Below, piece by piece: positions 43,115 to 51,901 of a stretch of 64,000 bases of DNA. The stretch covers positions 500,001 to 564,000 of the forward strand of contig NZ_JALKCG010000002.1 in assembly GCF_023016525.1 (NCBI RefSeq). The letters run 5' to 3'. The notes beneath the pieces are model-generated. The model had not been told where the DNA came from. It worked only from the letters and a program-made list of their open reading frames with translations, and made no database searches. The stretch is from Ancylobacter koreensis. Lineage in GTDB: Bacteria; Pseudomonadota; Alphaproteobacteria; Rhizobiales; Xanthobacteraceae. Within the stretch, counting starts at the first letter, position 1. Every line of letters starts with the position of its first letter. Position numbers and translations under genes: made by a program.

Positions 43115-44536
43115 ATGAGCACGTCCGCTCCCCGTACCCTGTACGACAAGATTTTCGACGACCATGTGATCGACCGTCAGGAAGACGGCACCTGCCTGCT
43201 CTATATCGACCGCCATCTCGTGCATGAGGTGACCAGCCCGCAGGCCTTCGAGGGTCTGCGCGTCGCCGGTCGCCGGGTGCACGCGCCGTCGAAGACGCTG
43301 GCCGTGGTCGACCACAACGTGCCGACCACCGACCGCCGCTTCGGCATCGACGATCCCGAAAGCCGCACCCAGGTCGAGACGCTGGCCGAGAACGCCCGCG
43401 ACTTCGGCATCGAGTATTTCAACGAGCTCGACAAGCGCCAGGGCATCGTCCACGTGATCGGGCCGGAGCAGGGCTTCACCCTGCCGGGCACGACCATCGT
43501 CTGCGGCGACAGCCACACCTCGACGCATGGCGCCTTCGGCGCGCTCGCCCATGGCATCGGCACCTCGGAGGTGGAGCATGTGCTCGCCACCCAGACGCTG
43601 ATCCAGAAGAAGAGCAAGAACATGCGGGTGTCCGTCGACGGGAAGCTGCCCGAAGGCGTGACCGCCAAGGACGTGACGCTCGCCATCATCGGCGCCACCG
43701 GTACCGCCGGCGGCACCGGCTACGTCATCGAATATGCCGGCGAGGTGTTCCGCAACCTGACGATGGAAGGCCGCATGACGGTCTGCAACATGTCCATCGA
43801 GGGCGGCGCGCGCGCCGGCATGGTGGCGCCCGACGAGACCACCTTCGCCTATGTGAAGGACCGCCCGCGCGCGCCGAAGGGCGCGGCGTGGGACGCGGCG
43901 CTGCGCTACTGGGACACACTGCGCACGGATGAGGGCGCCTTCTTCGACAAGGAGATTCGTCTCGACGGCGCCGCGCTGCCGCCCATCGTGTCCTGGGGCA
44001 CCAGCCCGGAGGACGTGATCTCGGTGGAAGGGCTGGTACCCGATCCGGACATGATCGAGGACGCCGACCGGCGCGAGGCCAAGAAGCGCGCGCTGGCCTA
44101 TATGGGCCTGTCCGCCGGCACGAAGATCACCGACATCGCCATCGACAAGGTGTTCATCGGCTCCTGCACCAATGCCCGCATCGAGGACCTGCGCGCCGCG
44201 GCCAAGATCGTCGCCGGCCACAAGGTGCGCGAGGGCGTGGCGGGCATGATCGTGCCGGGCTCGGGGCTGGTGAAGCTGCAGGCCGAGGCCGAGGGGCTGG
44301 ACGCGATCTTCCGGGCTGCCGGTTTCGACTGGCGCGAGCCGGGCTGCTCCATGTGCCTGGCCATGAACGCCGACAAGCTCGGCCCGGAGGAGCGCTGCGC
44401 CTCGACCTCGAACCGCAATTTCGAGGGCCGGCAGGGCCACAAGGGCCGCACGCATCTCGTCTCCCCCGCCATGGCGGCGGCGGCGGCGATCGCGGGGCAC
44501 TTCGTCGACGTGCGCCGCTGGCCTTACGCGGTGTGA
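43115..44536 (+). CDS. leuC: 3-Isopropylmalate dehydratase large subunit
   Basis: 473 aa, aconitase superfamily. With LeuD isomerises 2- to 3-isopropylmalate. Cluster and substrate regions: [79 protein letters not shown]; the three [4Fe-4S] Cys are in GSCTN and CSMC. ATG at 43115 after AGTGAGACGCCGAG. leuD is ~1.3 kb downstream with three unrelated genes between. Confidence 0.98.
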   Translation: MSTSAPRTLYDKIFDDHVIDRQEDGTCLLYIDRHLVHEVTSPQAFEGLRVAGRRVHAPSKTLAVVDHNVPTTDRRFGIDDPESRTQVETLAENARDFGIEYFNELDKRQGIVHVIGPEQGFTLPGTTIVCGDSHTSTHGAFGALAHGIGTSEVEHVLATQTLIQKKSKNMRVSVDGKLPEGVTAKDVTLAIIGATGTAGGTGYVIEYAGEVFRNLTMEGRMTVCNMSIEGGARAGMVAPDETTFAYVKDRPRAPKGAAWDAALRYWDTLRTDEGAFFDKEIRLDGAALPPIVSWGTSPEDVISVEGLVPDPDMIEDADRREAKKRALAYMGLSAGTKITDIAIDKVFIGSCTNARIEDLRAAAKIVAGHKVREGVAGMIVPGSGLVKLQAEAEGLDAIFRAAGFDWREPGCSMCLAMNADKLGPEERCASTSNRNFEGRQGHKGRTHLVSPAMAAAAAIAGHFVDVRRWPYAV

Positions 44537-44593
44537 GCCGCCGAACGGCGACCCGGCCCGGAAGGGGCGGGGTCGCCGGTCGCCGGTCGCGCG

Positions 44594-45022
44594 TCAGGCG
44601 CAGCCATATTCGCGAACGTAGCGGTAGTGCATCGGCGGCCCGACGCGCACGAGGCGGAAGCCGCACCGGTCCCCGGACGTGTTCAGGCCGAAGCCGTAGT
44701 CGTCGTAGGGGAAGCCGAAGAACCCGTAGCCATAGCCATAACCGTCATGATGGTAGACGTTGCTGAACGGCACGCCGTGGAAGAAGCCGCCATGCGGGTA
44801 GAAGCCTCCGCCATCGTGAAAGCCGCCGCCATGGAAGCCGCCGCCAACGTTTCCTCCGTAGCCTCCATCATGGAAGCTGCCGCCTCCGAAGCCGCCGCCC
44901 ATGTGGCCGCCACCACCGCCCCCGCCATGCGCGGAAGCGGCGCCGACGCCGGCGGCCAGGAGCGAGAGCGCGAGAAGGCCGGTCTTGAGCGCGCCGGCCA
45001 GGCGCGGTTTGCTGAGTGTCAT
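44594..45022 (-). CDS. Exported Gly/His/Tyr-rich small protein
   Basis: 142 aa. Signal peptide (LKTGLLALSLLAAGVGAASA), then long HGGGGGGGHMGGGFGGGSFH-type repeats with many His, Phe and Tyr, and a C-terminal cysteine-bearing domain (SGDRCGFRLVRVGPPMHYRYVREYGC) with two Cys. Composition suggests a metal-binding or surface-associated low-complexity protein. No family name. Leftward, against leuC and divergent from the small membrane gene. Confidence 0.72.
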   Translation of the reverse strand: MTLSKPRLAGALKTGLLALSLLAAGVGAASAHGGGGGGGHMGGGFGGGSFHDGGYGGNVGGGFHGGGFHDGGGFYPHGGFFHGVPFSNVYHHDGYGYGYGFFGFPYDDYGFGLNTSGDRCGFRLVRVGPPMHYRYVREYGCA

Positions 45023-45180
45023 TTTCGTCGTCCTCGGTATGAAGGACGTCGCCCACAGTTGATGTGGAGAGCCGACGGCGCGTTGGCTCGGCTTCTGACG
45101 CTGGGGGAGGCGCGCACGGGGGTGCGAATCGGCAAATACGGGACGCAGGCGGCGCCGCGATGGCGCGGGGAGGTGCCGGC

Positions 45181-45315
45181 GTGAGGGGCGATCCGTTCTG
45201 GGAACCGCCGCCGGACGACCCCATGGAGCGATGGGGACGCCGCATCGGGCGCGGCCTCGCCATCGTGGCGGGGCTCGTGCTCGCCTATTATCTGTTCGCG
45301 ACCTATCTCAGGTGA
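45181..45315 (+). CDS. Small membrane protein
   Basis: 44 aa from a GTG at 45181 preceded by GGGGAGG. Soluble start RGDPFWEPPPDDPMERWGRRIGRG, then one helix LAIVAGLVLAYYLFATYL. It ends 4 bp before the metalloprotease gene, so they are likely one unit. An ATG at 45160 would give 51 aa. Function unknown. Confidence 0.6.
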   Translation: MRGDPFWEPPPDDPMERWGRRIGRGLAIVAGLVLAYYLFATYLR

Positions 45316-45319
45316 GCCG

Positions 45320-45733
45320 ATGAGCATGAGCGCAGACTGGCTGAAGCGGGGGGCGCCCTCGCTGGCGGAAATGGAGGCGATGGCCGAGGAGGCCTATGCC
45401 CGGCTGCCCGAGGAATTCCGCGCGCTCTGCGGCAACCTCGTCATCCGGGTGGAGGATTTCCCGACCGACGAGGTCCAGAAGGAGATGGAGGCGGAGACGC
45501 CGTTCGACCTTCTGGGCCTGTTCCAGGGCATCGGGCTGGCGCAGGGCTACGAACTGGCGACCGGCATGCTGCCCAACATGATCTTCCTCTACCGCCGCCC
45601 GATTCTTGACTACTGGGCGGAGAACGAGGAGACGCTAGGCGACATCGTCACCCATGTCCTGGTCCACGAGATCGGCCACCATTTCGGTCTCTCCGACGAC
45701 GACATGGAGCGGATCGAGGAGGAGGCGGGCTAA
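45320..45733 (+). CDS. Minimal metallopeptidase (MMP-like, PF06262 type)
   Basis: 137 aa. The zincin motif HEIGHHFGLSDDDMERIEEE near the C-terminus is complete (HExxHxxGxxD), and the short N-terminal fold (SLAEMEAMAEEAYARLPEEF ... VIRVEDFPTDE) matches this small protease family. Cytoplasmic, no signal peptide. Substrate unknown. Start ATG 45320. Confidence 0.92.
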   Translation: MSMSADWLKRGAPSLAEMEAMAEEAYARLPEEFRALCGNLVIRVEDFPTDEVQKEMEAETPFDLLGLFQGIGLAQGYELATGMLPNMIFLYRRPILDYWAENEETLGDIVTHVLVHEIGHHFGLSDDDMERIEEEAG

Positions 45734-45750
45734 CGGCCCCGCCTCGAAAC

Positions 45751-45804
45751 GGAATTTGACGGACGCAGGCGCGTCCAGGAATTTGACGGACGCGGGCGCG
45801 TCCA
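45751..45804. repeat. Tandem 27-bp repeat with hairpins, leuD leader
   Basis: Two adjacent 27-bp units (45751-45777, 45778-45804) that differ at one base. Each begins GGAATTTGAC and contains a GGACGC-NGGC-GCGTCC hairpin. They end 13 bp before the leuD ATG. Confidence 0.85.
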
Positions 45805-45817
45805 GGAGATGTGAGAG

Positions 45818-46423
45818 ATGGACAAGTTCACCACGCTGACCGGCGTCGCCGCGCCGCTGCATCTGGTCAATGTCGACACCGACATGATCATCCCGAAGCA
45901 GTATCTGAAGACGATCAAGCGCACCGGCCTCGGCAAGGGGCTGTTCTCCGAGATGCGCTATCTGGAAGACGGCTCGGACAATCCCGATTTCGTGCTCAAC
46001 AAGCCCGCCTACAAAGGCGCGCAGATTCTGGTCGCCGGCGACAATTTCGGCTGCGGCTCCTCGCGCGAGCACGCGCCCTGGGCGCTGCTGGACTTCGGAA
46101 TCCGCTGCGTGATCTCCACGTCTTTCGCCGACATCTTCTACAACAACTGCTTCAAGAACGGCATCCTGCCGATCACCGTCACCCATGAGCAGCTCGCCGC
46201 GCTGTTCGACGACGCCGCGCGCGGCGCCAATGCGAAAATCACGGTCGATCTGGAGAGCCAGACCATCACCGGCCCGGATGGCGGCTCGATCTCCTTCGAC
46301 ATCGACCCCTTCCGCAAACATTGCCTGCTGAACGGGCTGGACGATATCGGCCTCACCCAGGTGAAGGCGGACAAGATCCATTCCTTCGAAGGCAAGCTCG
46401 CCGAGGAGCGCCCCTGGGCCTGA
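45818..46423 (+). CDS. leuD: 3-Isopropylmalate dehydratase small subunit
   Basis: 201 aa. Swivel domain of isopropylmalate isomerase. Conserved [42 protein letters not shown] and [33 protein letters not shown]. Separated from leuC by an unrelated small-gene set, and followed by RidA. Confidence 0.98.
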   Translation: MDKFTTLTGVAAPLHLVNVDTDMIIPKQYLKTIKRTGLGKGLFSEMRYLEDGSDNPDFVLNKPAYKGAQILVAGDNFGCGSSREHAPWALLDFGIRCVISTSFADIFYNNCFKNGILPITVTHEQLAALFDDAARGANAKITVDLESQTITGPDGGSISFDIDPFRKHCLLNGLDDIGLTQVKADKIHSFEGKLAEERPWA

Positions 46424-46442
46424 GGCCGGCAAGGCACGCCCT

Positions 46443-46475
46443 CTCGTCGTCCCGGCTTCGCCTGGGCCGGATGAC
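46443..46475. repeat. Family B remnant
   Basis: TCGTCGTCCCGGCTTCGCCT...GGCCGGATGAC between leuD and the RidA gene; a short decayed copy of the B unit. Confidence 0.4.
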
Positions 46476-46491
46476 ACCAAGGACAAATCCC

Positions 46492-46893
46492 ATGGCCGAG
46501 CGCCGCCTCATCTCCTCCCATTCCGCCTTCGAGGCGGTGGCCGGCTATTCGCGCGCGGTGGTCGACGGCGACGACATCTTCGTCTCCGGCACCACCGGCT
46601 ACGACTATGCCCGGATGGAGCTGCCCGAGGACCTTCTCGCGCAGACCCATGGCTGCTTCCGCAACATCGCGGCCGTGCTGGAACAGGCCGGCGCCGGGCT
46701 CGATGACGTGGTGCGCGTGCGTTACATCGTGTCCCGCGCCGAATATGCCGAGGCGGTGTTCCCGATCTTCGGGGAGTATTTCGCCCGCGCCCGCCCCGCC
46801 GCCACGCTCATCGTCGCCGGGCTCCTCCAGCCGGAGATGAAGATCGAGATCGAGGTAACCGCGCGCCGCCGCCGGCCCGCGCCGGCGGGCTGA
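46492..46893 (+). CDS. RidA/YjgF-family protein
   Basis: 133 aa. Hydrolyses reactive enamine/imine intermediates (2-aminoacrylate in true RidA). The family residues GYSRAVVDGDDIFVSGTTGYD, QTHGCFRNIAAVLEQAGAGLDDVVRVRYIV and the arginine of ARPAATLIVAGLLQPEMKIEIEV (substrate Arg, then Glu) are present, although the sequence is nearer an Rid7-like subgroup than E. coli RidA. It follows leuD, fitting protection of branched-chain amino acid enzymes. Confidence 0.9.
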   Translation: MAERRLISSHSAFEAVAGYSRAVVDGDDIFVSGTTGYDYARMELPEDLLAQTHGCFRNIAAVLEQAGAGLDDVVRVRYIVSRAEYAEAVFPIFGEYFARARPAATLIVAGLLQPEMKIEIEVTARRRRPAPAG

Positions 46894-46966
46894 CCATTTT
46901 TCAGCTTTACAGCCGGGCGTTCCCAAGATGGAATCGTTGAAAACGAGAACATCCGGGAGACGCCCC

Positions 46967-47308
46967 ATGTGCCACATCTTCGCGGGCCAGCCGCCCGAAA
47001 CCTATGAGAGCCAGACCCGCTCGGTGCGGATCGGCGGCCATTCGACCTCGATTCGCCTTGAGGCCGCCTTCTGGACCGTGCTCGAGGACGTCGCCGCCCA
47101 TCAGGGCATGAGTCTGGGCAAATTCGTCACCAAGCTGCATGACGAGGTACTGGACCTGCATGGCGAGGTGCGCAACTTCGCCTCGCTGCTACGCTGCTCC
47201 TGCCTCATCTACCTCGCCGAGGTGCGCCCTGCCGGCGTCGCGCCCGCCCATGCCCGCGACCGCTATCTCTGCGAGAGCACCCGGCTGCATCTGCAGGCGG
47301 CCGAATAG
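46967..47308 (+). CDS. Ribbon-helix-helix domain protein (RHH_4)
   Basis: 113 aa. Core RSVRIGGHSTSIRLEAAFWTVLEDVAAHQGMSLGKFVTKLHDEV is the alphaproteobacterial RHH_4 DNA-binding domain; then RNFASLLRCSCLIYLAE. Start ATG 46967 has GGGAGA six bases upstream; an ATG at 46928 adds 13 residues. Role unknown, possibly a small transcription factor. Confidence 0.87.
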   Translation: MCHIFAGQPPETYESQTRSVRIGGHSTSIRLEAAFWTVLEDVAAHQGMSLGKFVTKLHDEVLDLHGEVRNFASLLRCSCLIYLAEVRPAGVAPAHARDRYLCESTRLHLQAAE

Positions 47309-47349
47309 GCCGGGCATCCGCCTGCGGCGTGCCTTCCGCTCCGAAAAAG

Positions 47350-47366
47350 CACATCGTGGTGATGTG
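47350..47366. promoter_or_regulatory. Palindrome upstream of the glyoxalase/dehydrogenase set
   Basis: CACATC-GTGGT-GATGTG inverted repeat, about 95 bp upstream of the glyoxalase gene. Could be an operator. No other copy was found in this window. Confidence 0.4.
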
Positions 47367-47460
47367 TTAGCAGCGTACCACCTGCGCTTCTCCCCGAGGC
47401 CTAGCATCCCCGATATCGGCGGCATTCCCGCCGCGACGGGGTTCAAGGCCGGAGGAACAG

Positions 47461-47856
47461 GTGGCGAAGGCCATTCATTCGATGATCCGCGTGCTCGACG
47501 AGGCGCGCTCGGTTGATTTCTATTCGCGAGCCTTCGGGTTGAAGGTGGCGACGCGGCTGCCGTTCGACGGCTTCACGCTGGTCTATCTGCGCAATGACGA
47601 GGCCGACTTCGAGGTCGAGCTGACGGTCAATCACGGCCGCACGGAGCCCTATGCGCTGGGCGACGGCTACGGGCACATCGCCTTCGTGGTCGACAATCTC
47701 GACGCGGAGCATGCCCGCTTCGTCGAAGAAGGGCTCTCGCCCAACCCCGTCAAGGAATTCTTCCACGAGGGCGCGCTGCTCGCGAAGTTCTTCTTCGTAT
47801 CGGACCCCGACGGATACAAGATCGAGGTGCTGCAGAAGCACGGCCGATACCGCTGA
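47461..47856 (+). CDS. Glyoxalase I-type lyase (lactoylglutathione lyase family)
   Basis: 131 aa, GTG start with GGAGGAACAG upstream. VOC fold: HSMIRVLDEARSVDFYSRAFGLKV, FEVELTVNHG, GYGHIAFVVDNLDAEHARF, and EVLQKHGRYR provide the four metal ligands His, Glu, His, Glu. Likely isomerises methylglyoxal-glutathione hemithioacetal. It precedes the dehydrogenase genes by 79 bp; gloB (glyoxalase II) is at 62 kb. Confidence 0.87.
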   Translation: MAKAIHSMIRVLDEARSVDFYSRAFGLKVATRLPFDGFTLVYLRNDEADFEVELTVNHGRTEPYALGDGYGHIAFVVDNLDAEHARFVEEGLSPNPVKEFFHEGALLAKFFFVSDPDGYKIEVLQKHGRYR

Positions 47857-47935
47857 CATACGCCTGCGGTGCCGCTGCGGACGCCAATCTGCGCGGTATC
47901 GAATAACGAATACATAAGAAGTCCGGGAGGATACA

Positions 47936-48472
47936 ATGCCAACACTGATCGACAGGCGAGGTGTGTCCCGCCGCGCGGTGCTCACGGGCATCGGCGCGGC
48001 CGGCGCCCTCATGGTGAGCGGCGCCGCCGTGCTCAGCCCGCGCGAGGCGTGGGGGCTGGAAGTGGCGGCGCTCAAGCCGGAGACGATGCGCACGCTCATC
48101 GTCATGGCGCGCGACATCTATCCGCACGACAAGGTGCCGAACCGCTTCTACGCCGTGGCGATGAAGCCCTATGAGACGGATGCCGCCAAGGACCCCGCGC
48201 TCAAGGCGCTGGTCGAGAACGGCGTGACGACGCTCGACACGCTCGCCATGGCGAAATACGGCGTGCCCTATGCCGATGTCGGCTGGGAGGAGCATCGCGT
48301 CGCGTTGCTGCGTGGCATTGAGGACAGCGCTTTCTTCCAGAAGGTGCGCGGCGGCCTCGTGGTCGGCCTCTACAACCAGGAGGAGGTGTGGCCGATCTTC
48401 GGTTACGAGGGCTCCTCGGCCGACAAGGGCGGTTATATCGACCGCGGCTTCAACGACATCGTCTGGCTCTGA
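47936..48472 (+). CDS. Gluconate 2-dehydrogenase subunit 3-like (GMC small subunit), Tat-exported
   Basis: 178 aa. Tat signal peptide: SRRAVLTGIGAAGALMVSGAAVL with RR in the n-region. The remainder (LKPETMRTLIVMARDIYPHD ... WEEHRVALLRGIEDSAFFQKVRGG ... YEGSSADKGGYIDRGFNDI) matches the subunit 3 family. Escorts and exports the FAD subunit, which has no signal of its own. RBS GGGAGG. 15 bp before the catalytic gene. Confidence 0.9.
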   Translation: MPTLIDRRGVSRRAVLTGIGAAGALMVSGAAVLSPREAWGLEVAALKPETMRTLIVMARDIYPHDKVPNRFYAVAMKPYETDAAKDPALKALVENGVTTLDTLAMAKYGVPYADVGWEEHRVALLRGIEDSAFFQKVRGGLVVGLYNQEEVWPIFGYEGSSADKGGYIDRGFNDIVWL

Positions 48473-48487
48473 GGGGAGAACGCGATC

Positions 48488-50059
48488 ATGGCTGCACCCT
48501 TCGATCTCAACGATGATTCCGTCGTCGTCATCGTCGGCTCCGGCGCCGGCGGCGGCACGCTCGGCACCGATCTCGCGCTCAAGGGCATCAAGGTGGTGAT
48601 CCTTGAGGCCGGCGAGCGCCACAACATGGAGGACTTCGTCAACAACGAGTGGGACAGCTTCGCCCAGCTCGCCTGGAAGGACATGCGCACCACCTCCGGC
48701 TCCTGGCGCGTGCACAAGAACTTCCCCAATTTGCCGGCCTGGATCGTCAAGGCGGTGGGCGGCTCCTCGGTGCACTGGGCCGGCGCCTCGCTGCGCTTCC
48801 AGGAACACGAGTTCAAGACCCGCTCGACCTATGGCGACCTCGACGGCGCCAACCTGCTGGATTGGCCGATCACGCTGAAGGAGATGGAGCCCTATTACGC
48901 CCGCGCCGAGGACCGCATGGGCGTGACGCGGACCAACGGCATTCCGGGCCTGCCGGGCAACAACAACTTCAAGGTGTTCGAATCCGGCGCCACCAAGATC
49001 GGCTACAAGGAAGTCTCGACCGGCCACATGGCCATCAACTCGCAGCCGCGCAACGACCGCGGCGCCTGCCAGCAGATCGGCTTCTGCTTCCAGGGCTGCA
49101 AGTCGGGCGCGAAATGGTCGACGCTGATCGCCGAGATCCCGCGCGGCGAGGCGACCGGCAATCTCGAAGTGCGCCCGCAATCCATGGTGCAGAAGATTGA
49201 GCACGACGCCTCGGGCAAGGTGACGGGCGTCGTCTATGTCGACAAGGACGGCAAGACGCAGCGCCAGAAGGCCCGCATCGTCGCGGTGGCCGGCAATTCC
49301 ATCGAGAGCCCGCGCCTGCTGCTCAACTCCGCCAGCGCGATGTTCCCGGACGGGCTCGCCAACTCCTCCGGCCAGGTCGGGCGGAACTACATGCGGCACA
49401 TGACCGGCTCGGTCTATGGCGTGTTCGACAAGCCGGTGCACATGTATCGCGGTACCACCATGGCCGGCGTGGTGCGCGACGAGGCGAAGAACGACACCAA
49501 GCGCGGCTTCGTCGGCGGCTACGAGATGGAGACGCTCTCGCTCGGCGTGCCCTTCATGGCCGCCTTCCTCGATCCCGGCGCGTGGGGCCGCTCCTTCACC
49601 TCCGCCATGGACGGCTATGTGAACATGGCCGGCATGTGGCTGGTGGGCGAGGACATGCCGCAGGAGACCAACCGCGTCACCCTCAACATGGACGTGAAGG
49701 ACCAGTACGGCCTGCCGGTGGCGGACGTGCATTTCGACGATCATCCCAACGACGTCGCCATGCGCAACCACGCCTACCGGCAGGGCGCGGCGGTCTACGA
49801 TTCGGTCGGCGCCATCCGCACCCTGCCGACCCCGCCCTATCCCTCCACGCATAATCTCGGCACCAACCGGATGAGCGAGAAGGCCCGCGACGGCGTGGTG
49901 AACCGCAACGGCCAGACGCACGACATCAAGAACCTGTTCGTTTCGGACGGCAGCCAGTTCACAACCGGCGGCGCGGAGAACCCGACGCTCACCATCGTGG
50001 CGCTGGCGATCCGCCAGGCGGAGTTCATCGCCGGCGAGATGGGCAAGGGGACGATCTGA
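48488..50059 (+). CDS. FAD-dependent GMC oxidoreductase, catalytic subunit
   Basis: 523 aa. N-terminal Rossmann VVVIVGSGAGGGTLGTDLA, LEAGERH, the FAD covering segment GGSSVHWAGASLRF, CQQIGFCFQGCKSGAKWS with a C-x5-C-x3-C cluster, and the C-terminal GMC catalytic THNLGTNRMSEKAR plus GGAENPTLTIVALAIR. The Cys cluster suggests, but does not prove, a [3Fe-4S] site as in FAD glucose dehydrogenase. A cytochrome c subunit is not encoded next to it, so the electron acceptor is uncertain. Substrate could be a sugar, polyol or alcohol. Exported by piggyback on the Tat small subunit. Confidence 0.92.
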   Translation: MAAPFDLNDDSVVVIVGSGAGGGTLGTDLALKGIKVVILEAGERHNMEDFVNNEWDSFAQLAWKDMRTTSGSWRVHKNFPNLPAWIVKAVGGSSVHWAGASLRFQEHEFKTRSTYGDLDGANLLDWPITLKEMEPYYARAEDRMGVTRTNGIPGLPGNNNFKVFESGATKIGYKEVSTGHMAINSQPRNDRGACQQIGFCFQGCKSGAKWSTLIAEIPRGEATGNLEVRPQSMVQKIEHDASGKVTGVVYVDKDGKTQRQKARIVAVAGNSIESPRLLLNSASAMFPDGLANSSGQVGRNYMRHMTGSVYGVFDKPVHMYRGTTMAGVVRDEAKNDTKRGFVGGYEMETLSLGVPFMAAFLDPGAWGRSFTSAMDGYVNMAGMWLVGEDMPQETNRVTLNMDVKDQYGLPVADVHFDDHPNDVAMRNHAYRQGAAVYDSVGAIRTLPTPPYPSTHNLGTNRMSEKARDGVVNRNGQTHDIKNLFVSDGSQFTTGGAENPTLTIVALAIRQAEFIAGEMGKGTI

Positions 50060-50077
50060 GCGGACCTTCCCACAGGC

Positions 50078-50142
50078 CGTCATCCCGGACGGCCGCAGGC
50101 CGATCCGGGATCGCTGCCCAACAGGGGCGCGATCCCGGCTCC
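50078..50142. repeat. Dispersed palindromic repeat, family B copy 4
   Basis: CGTCATCCCGGACGGCCGCA...GATCCGGGATCG and a right arm GCGATCCCGGCTCC, directly after the GMC stop. Confidence 0.8.
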
Positions 50143-50144
50143 CC

Positions 50145-50177
50145 GACGCCGGCAGCTCGCTGCCGGCGTCTTTCTTT
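50145..50177 (+). terminator. Intrinsic terminator after the GMC gene
   Basis: GACGCCGGCAGC-TC-GCTGCCGGCGTC perfect 12-bp stem, then TTTCTTT. A partial duplicate of its 3' half, CGCTGCCGGCGTTTTTCTTT, follows at about 50200-50219. Confidence 0.85.
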
Positions 50178-50332
50178 CTCCGTCACCGCGCCGGCCGCCC
50201 GCTGCCGGCGTTTTTCTTTTGCCGCCCCGGCCGGCGCGCGGCTTGCCAGCGCGGGCGCCAGCCATTAGCACTCCCTCGCCGGGCCGAGCGGCCGGTAAAG
50301 ACGCTTCACGAACAGGCGCGCGCGAGGATTCC

Positions 50333-51442
50333 ATGGCCACCCACAAGCTTCTCCTTCTCCCCGGCGACGGCATCGGCATCGAGGTGATGGCCGAGGTGAA
50401 GCGGGTCATCGACTGGCTCGACACGCGGGGCGTTGCCTCCTTCGCAATCGAGGAGGACCTCGTGGGCGGCGCGGCCTATGATTCCTGCGGCCAGCCGATC
50501 TCCGAGGAGGCCATGGCCAAGGCCTTCGCTGCCGACGCTATCCTGCTCGGCGCGGTGGGCGGCCCGAAATGGGCGAATGTGCCTTATGAGTGCCGTCCCG
50601 AGGCGGGCCTGCTGCGCCTGCGCAAGGACCTGCAGCTTTTCGCCAATCTGCGCCCGGCGGTCTGCTATCCCGCGCTCGCCGATGCCTCCAGCCTCAAGCG
50701 CGAGCTTGTCGAAGGGCTCGACGTCCTGATCGTGCGCGAACTGACCGGTGGCGTCTATTTCGGCGAGCCGAAGACCATCAGCGACCTCAGTGACGGCCAG
50801 AAGCGCGCCATCGACACCCAGGTCTACGAATCCTACGAGATCGAACGCATCGCCCGCGTCGCCTTCGAGCTCGCCCGCACCCGCCGCAACAAGGTGGTCT
50901 CCACCGAGAAGCACAACGTCATGAAGACCGGCGTGCTGTGGAAGCAGGTGGTGAGCGAGGTGCACGGCGCGGAGTTTGACGACGTGGTGCTGGAGCATCA
51001 ACTCGCCGATTCCTGCGGCATGCAGCTTGTGCGCGCGCCCAAGCAGTTCGACGTCATCGTCACCGACAACCTGTTCGGCGACATCCTCTCCGACGTCGCC
51101 GCCATGCTGACCGGCTCGCTCGGCATGCTGCCCTCCGCCTCGCTCGGCGCGGTGGAGGAAGTGTCCGGCCGTCGCCGCGCGCTCTACGAGCCGGTGCACG
51201 GCGCCGCGCCCGACATCGCCGGCAAGGGCCTTGCCAACCCGATCGCCATGGTCGGCTCGCTCGCCATGGCGCTGCGCTATTCCTTCGGCCTCATCGAGGC
51301 GGCCGACCGGGTTGAGGCGGCGATCGCCGGCGTGCTGGCCGGCGGCTTCCGCACCAACGACATCTTCTCGGAAGGCATGACCCGCGTCGGCACTTCCGGC
51401 ATGGGCGACGCGCTGCTGGCTGAGCTGGACAAGGCGGTCTGA
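50333..51442 (+). CDS. leuB: 3-Isopropylmalate dehydrogenase
   Basis: 369 aa. Oxidatively decarboxylates 3-isopropylmalate with [88 protein letters not shown] and [18 protein letters not shown] are all intact. Start ATG 50333 after GCGAGGATTCC. It completes leuCDB in the window, but far from leuC and leuD. Confidence 0.98.
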   Translation: MATHKLLLLPGDGIGIEVMAEVKRVIDWLDTRGVASFAIEEDLVGGAAYDSCGQPISEEAMAKAFAADAILLGAVGGPKWANVPYECRPEAGLLRLRKDLQLFANLRPAVCYPALADASSLKRELVEGLDVLIVRELTGGVYFGEPKTISDLSDGQKRAIDTQVYESYEIERIARVAFELARTRRNKVVSTEKHNVMKTGVLWKQVVSEVHGAEFDDVVLEHQLADSCGMQLVRAPKQFDVIVTDNLFGDILSDVAAMLTGSLGMLPSASLGAVEEVSGRRRALYEPVHGAAPDIAGKGLANPIAMVGSLAMALRYSFGLIEAADRVEAAIAGVLAGGFRTNDIFSEGMTRVGTSGMGDALLAELDKAV

Positions 51443-51480
51443 GCGGATCGCCCTCGGCGCTTTCTGGTTCCCAAAACGAC

Positions 51481-51507
51481 AAAGCCCGGCGCGAGCCGGG
51501 CTTTTTT
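51481..51507 (+). terminator. Intrinsic terminator after leuB
   Basis: AAAGCCCGGC-GCGA-GCCGGGCTTT stem with a T6 run. Confidence 0.9.
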
Positions 51508-51531
51508 CGTAGGCGGGCCGGTGAGGCGGGC

Positions 51532-51804
51532 TCAGTAGCCCGGCAGATCGAAGCGGCTCGGCAGCGGCCAGCGGATGCCGGTGATGGAGCTGTCACTGCC
51601 ATATTCGGCATAACGCGGCGTGATCAGCTCGACATAGTTGAGGTCACGGCTGGTGCCGGGCTTCACCACCGGACCGGGATCCAGATAGGAGCGCGGCGGC
51701 ATCTTGCGGATGATGATGCGCGTCTCCTGCGCCTGTGCCGGAACGACCGCAGCAATGGCGGCACCCGCGACGAGGCCGGCAAGGATCATGGGGGCGACAC
51801 GCAT
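51532..51804 (-). CDS. Small exported protein, unknown
   Basis: 90 aa. Signal peptide MILAGLVAGAAIAAVVPAQA, cleavage before QETRIIIRKMPPRS. The mature part (SYLDPGPVVKPGTSRDLNYVELITPRY) is a conserved-looking 65-residue domain without Cys. Leftward, converges with leuB. The Hyphomicrobiales contain similar short secreted proteins of unknown role. Confidence 0.72.
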   Translation of the reverse strand: MRVAPMILAGLVAGAAIAAVVPAQAQETRIIIRKMPPRSYLDPGPVVKPGTSRDLNYVELITPRYAEYGSDSSITGIRWPLPSRFDLPGY

Positions 51805-51901
51805 TTAAACCTCCCGTACGGCGTTCCGAGTCGGACAACACGACCTGACGCCACGATAACATATGGTTGGAACTTATCGTTCCGTCGAGATGAGGGAAGT
51901 A

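Noticed and set aside
47750-50083. 777-codon leftward open frame across the GMC genes
   Set aside because: Antisense shadow; the sense strand carries FAD and GMC motifs and a Tat signal with good ribosome sites.
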